In this document: piece by piece, positions 7,283 to 8,737 of the stretch | How the letters are laid out: every line of letters begins with the position of its first letter | How positions within the stretch are numbered: the stretch's first letter is position 1 | Origin: Verrucomicrobiales bacterium | GTDB taxonomy: Bacteria; Verrucomicrobiota; Verrucomicrobiia; Limisphaerales; UBA9464 | Direction of reading: 5' to 3' | DNA: 8,737 nucleotides | Assembly: GCA_003445095.1 (NCBI GenBank) | Contig: DLVS01000679.1 | Location: 1 to 8,737 of the forward strand | Notes under the pieces: generated by a model | Databases searched by the model: none | What the model was told of the DNA's origin: nothing | The model's input: only the letters and a program-made list of their open reading frames with translations | Position numbers and translations under genes: made by a program

Positions 7283-7612
7283 ATGAACCACCCATTTGAT
7301 GAACTCGCCAAGGGCCTCGCCCGATCGGTCACGCGGCGCGGGGCTTTGAAGAAATTCAGCGTCGGGCTGGCCTGCTTCGGGCTGGCAAACAAAGTCGGAG
7401 CCGCGACTCATGCGGGCTATTGTGTGGCAAATCCCACGTCGCTGGACGGCACTGCGTTTTTATTGAACGGGTACTGCCTGGACACCACGACCTGCCGGCA
7501 GATGGCTTCTTCCCAGTGTAAAGGACCGCTCAAACCCAAGAACGTCGGCCGCAACTCCTGCGATAGCTCGGGCTGGACGGTGATCGCCACCAACAAGCCG
7601 TGCTCATTTTAA
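7283..7612 (+). CDS. Small Cys-rich secreted protein with Mau-type twin-arginine leader
   Basis: The precursor has 109 residues from ATG 7283. Its leader is clearly homologous to that of the 6951 gene: 23 of the first 29 residues are identical, with Arg18-Arg19 in 'SVTRRGALKK'. It lacks five residues of the hydrophobic segment. The likely cleavage is after 'KVGA' (residue 40). The mature part is about 69 residues with six cysteines at mature positions 7, 25, 31, 39, 53 and 67, and ends C-S-F, echoing the C-G-F end of the previous product. The six cysteines could form three disulfides. The mature sequences of the two small proteins do not align otherwise. The gene ends 22 nt before the MauD-like thioredoxin gene, so one transcript and a folding-catalyst/client relation are plausible. 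The family is not recognised; a distant MauA-light-chain relation is an inference from leader and context. Confidence 0.8.
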   Translation: MNHPFDELAKGLARSVTRRGALKKFSVGLACFGLANKVGAATHAGYCVANPTSLDGTAFLLNGYCLDTTTCRQMASSQCKGPLKPKNVGRNSCDSSGWTVIATNKPCSF

Positions 7613-7634
7613 GCGCTTTCTGCCCTCTGGAGAT

Positions 7635-8405
7635 ATGCTCCTTCAATTCGTGATTGGTGGACTGATACTCGTCTGTGCCACGGCCCTCGTCGGCGGCTGG
7701 CTCGTTTGGCAGGTGCTTCGTCAGAATGGACGCATCCTCCTGCGCCTCGAGGAACTGGAGCGCCGGCTGGACGAAATTGAGTTTGGCGAGGGCGAGGAAC
7801 CGGCGGACCAGGCTCACTCTGACAATTCCGAAATCCGAAATCCGAAATCGGAAATTGAAGAGAGCCTCGTCACCCCGGCTGCTACGAATGGGGATGGGCG
7901 CGCTTCGCGTTTCAACAACCGCTCGCTGTCCCGCAGCCGGATCCAGCGTGATGGACTGAAAGCCGGCACGCGCGCGCCCGATTTCCTCCTCCCGCGCCTC
8001 GACGGGCGCGGTGATCTGGCGCTGGAGGAATTCCGGGGGCGTCGCTTGCTGCTGATATTCTCCGATCCGCACTGCGGCCCGTGCCAGGCGCTGGCGCCGC
8101 ATCTGGAGGAATTCCATCGGACGCACCCGGAGCTGCCGGTGGTGATGATCAGCCGGGGCGAGCCGGCGGAGAACCGCGCCAAGGTCAAAGAACACGGCCT
8201 GACCTTCCCGGTGGTCATGCAGCAGCAGTGGGAAATCTCCCGGCGCTATGCTATGTTCGCCACGCCCATGGCCTATCTCATCGACGGGCGAGGAGTCATC
8301 GCTCGCGAGGTCGCAGTCGGCCCGGAGCCGATCCGAAAACTGTTGGAAGGATTCGCTGAGGTTACGATCGCCAACGCCAGCCTCCAACTTCACCGCTTTC
8401 CATGA
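7635..8405 (+). CDS. Membrane-anchored thioredoxin-like protein, MauD-like
   Basis: This is a 256-residue protein. Residues about 4-28 form one membrane segment, 30-53 a short charged coiled coil ('LRLEELERRLDEIE'), and about 54-105 a low-complexity linker. A redoxin/TlpA-type domain starts at 'GLKAGTRAPDF'. The active site is Cys147-Gly-Pro-Cys150 in 'FSDPHCGPC', and Thr210-Pro211 ('FATPMAYLIDGRG') is the usual cis-proline site. An N-terminal membrane anchor, then 'GLKxGxxAP', then C-x-x-C, is the architecture I recall for MauD, which with MauE is needed for disulfide formation in the methylamine dehydrogenase light chain. ResA/TlpA-type thiol reductases are the main alternative. No MauE/DoxX-like gene is in the window. 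The GGAGA before ATG 7635 is unusually close (1 nt), so GTG 7650 is possible. The linker contains a heptamer repeat probably acquired by insertion. Confidence 0.85.
   Translation: MLLQFVIGGLILVCATALVGGWLVWQVLRQNGRILLRLEELERRLDEIEFGEGEEPADQAHSDNSEIRNPKSEIEESLVTPAATNGDGRASRFNNRSLSRSRIQRDGLKAGTRAPDFLLPRLDGRGDLALEEFRGRRLLLIFSDPHCGPCQALAPHLEEFHRTHPELPVVMISRGEPAENRAKVKEHGLTFPVVMQQQWEISRRYAMFATPMAYLIDGRGVIAREVAVGPEPIRKLLEGFAEVTIANASLQLHRFP
7825..7857 (+). repeat. Heptamer tandem repeat inside the thioredoxin gene linker
   Basis: Four 7-bp units lie in tandem: attccga (7825-7831), aatccga (7832-7838), aatccga (7839-7845) and aatcgga (7846-7852), followed by aattg. The array is partly palindromic (caattccga against tcggaaattg). 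It encodes 'NSEIRNPKSEIE' in the low-complexity linker between coiled coil and redoxin domain. I recall similar heptamer runs as dispersed intergenic repeats in Verrucomicrobiota-like genomes; this is unverified. Confidence 0.7.
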
Positions 8406-8413
8406 ACCGGGCC

Positions 8414-8551
8414 TATGGAGTGCGCCGGCAAGCGTTAGCGCGACGGCGCTTTCAGCCAGCCGGACCCGCGTTGAATCGACTCATGCCTCACATCGGGCTA
8501 ATGCGTCGGCGAAAAGCGGCGTGGCGCTGTCGCTTCCCGCCGCACTCCAAA
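8414..8551 (+). repeat. Paired inverted hairpin arms (REP/BIME-like element)
   Basis: The left arm is 8414-8453 and the right arm 8512-8551. The right arm's reverse complement matches the left at 32 of 40 positions; the arms are separated by 58 nt. Each arm is also a hairpin in itself: GCGCCG (8422-8427) with CGGCGC (8444-8449) on the left, GCGGCG (8516-8521) with CGCCGC (8538-8543) on the right. The element begins 8 nt after the thioredoxin stop codon and could cap or stabilise the end of that transcript. This is the pattern of two REP-like units in opposite orientation. No associated transposase is in the window. Confidence 0.75.
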
Positions 8552-8616
8552 AAGGGACGCCGCTCCGCGGTTCATCGCACCGAGGCACTTCGGCATTCTG
8601 GAAATCGGTACTGTCC

Positions 8617-8737
8617 ATGAAACAGCGCCCAACCCTCATCGCCCTGGTCCTTCTGGGCCTCGCCCTGACGGCCTCCCGCGTCGCCGCCCAGATCGTCTAT
8701 ACGCCGTACACGTTTTACACGTGGGCGACGGGCATCA
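8617..8737 (+). CDS. Secreted protein, N-terminus only (truncated by window)
   Basis: ATG 8617 opens 40 codons to the right edge. MKQRPTLIALVLLGLALTAS and the next few residues form a typical Sec signal peptide with cleavage after V-A-A. The mature start 'QIVYTPYTFYTWATGI' resembles the 'YTPYTFTTLAG' opening I recall from secreted NHL-type propeller proteins of Verrucomicrobiota, so another repeat-propeller protein is my guess. No strong Shine-Dalgarno sequence is visible. It starts 66 nt after the paired-hairpin element. Confidence 0.6.
   Translation, partial: MKQRPTLIALVLLGLALTASRVAAQIVYTPYTFYTWATGI

Noticed and set aside
6951..7612. RiPP precursor peptides (bacteriocin-type) as a primary call
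   Set aside because: Leaders are twin-arginine type and no modification enzyme, peptidase or ABC exporter is visible, so it is kept only as an alternative.
7530..8393. 287-codon open frame on the minus strand
   Set aside because: It is antisense to the CGPC thioredoxin gene and a result of high GC; the plus strand has recognisable motifs and operon spacing.
8402..8620. 72-codon ORF whose ATG overlaps the thioredoxin stop codon
   Set aside because: It runs through the paired-hairpin element, is very Arg-rich with no domain-like pattern, and overlaps the start of the next secreted gene.

Overview
The window is GC-rich and gene-dense. All supported genes lie on the + strand, and nearly every product carries an export signal. 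I infer a Verrucomicrobiota-like environmental bacterium, possibly of the Pedosphaera/Limisphaerales group. The reasons are the long secreted repeat proteins, the 'YTPYTF'-type N-terminus at the right edge, a heptameric 'aatccga' repeat, a paired-hairpin dispersed element, and Mau-type twin-arginine leaders on small proteins. This placement rests on remembered family resemblance; no database was searched.

Layout. (1) 2-2146: the 3' part of a secreted protein with nine full 46-residue propeller-type repeats (Rax2-like); its start lies left of the window and its tenth repeat is cut off. (2) 2266-3858: a Tat-exported GMC flavoprotein of the cholesterol-oxidase type with the catalytic Glu/His/Asn set in place. 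(3) 3921-6047: a secreted mosaic protein made of a signal peptide, a small beta domain, three collagen-like Gly-X-Y stretches separated by two copies of a 47-residue module, and six Kelch blades. (4) 6048-6296: a mostly non-coding gap with one strong hairpin. (5) 6297-7612: three consecutive genes with related twin-arginine leaders but unrelated mature parts: a 202-aa protein without cysteine, an 89-aa precursor with 8 Cys in 44 mature residues, and a 109-aa precursor with 6 Cys in 69 mature residues. (6) 7635-8405: a membrane-anchored thioredoxin-like protein (CGPC) with MauD-like architecture. (7) 8414-8551: two inverted, covarying hairpin arms (REP/BIME-like). (8) 8617-end: the signal peptide and first residues of another secreted protein.

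How the genes may work together. The most interesting block is 6297-8405. The leaders resemble that of the methylamine dehydrogenase light chain (MauA), a Tat-exported Cys-rich subunit whose disulfides depend on the thioredoxin-like protein MauD. Here a MauD-like protein directly follows two small Cys-rich precursors, but no amine dehydrogenase large subunit is visible. My hypothesis is a Mau-derived route for exporting and oxidatively folding small Cys-rich proteins of unknown use. The repeat proteins and the steroid-oxidase-like enzyme to the left are probably part of a cell-surface or secreted gene set, but nothing in the sequence ties them functionally to the Cys-rich block.
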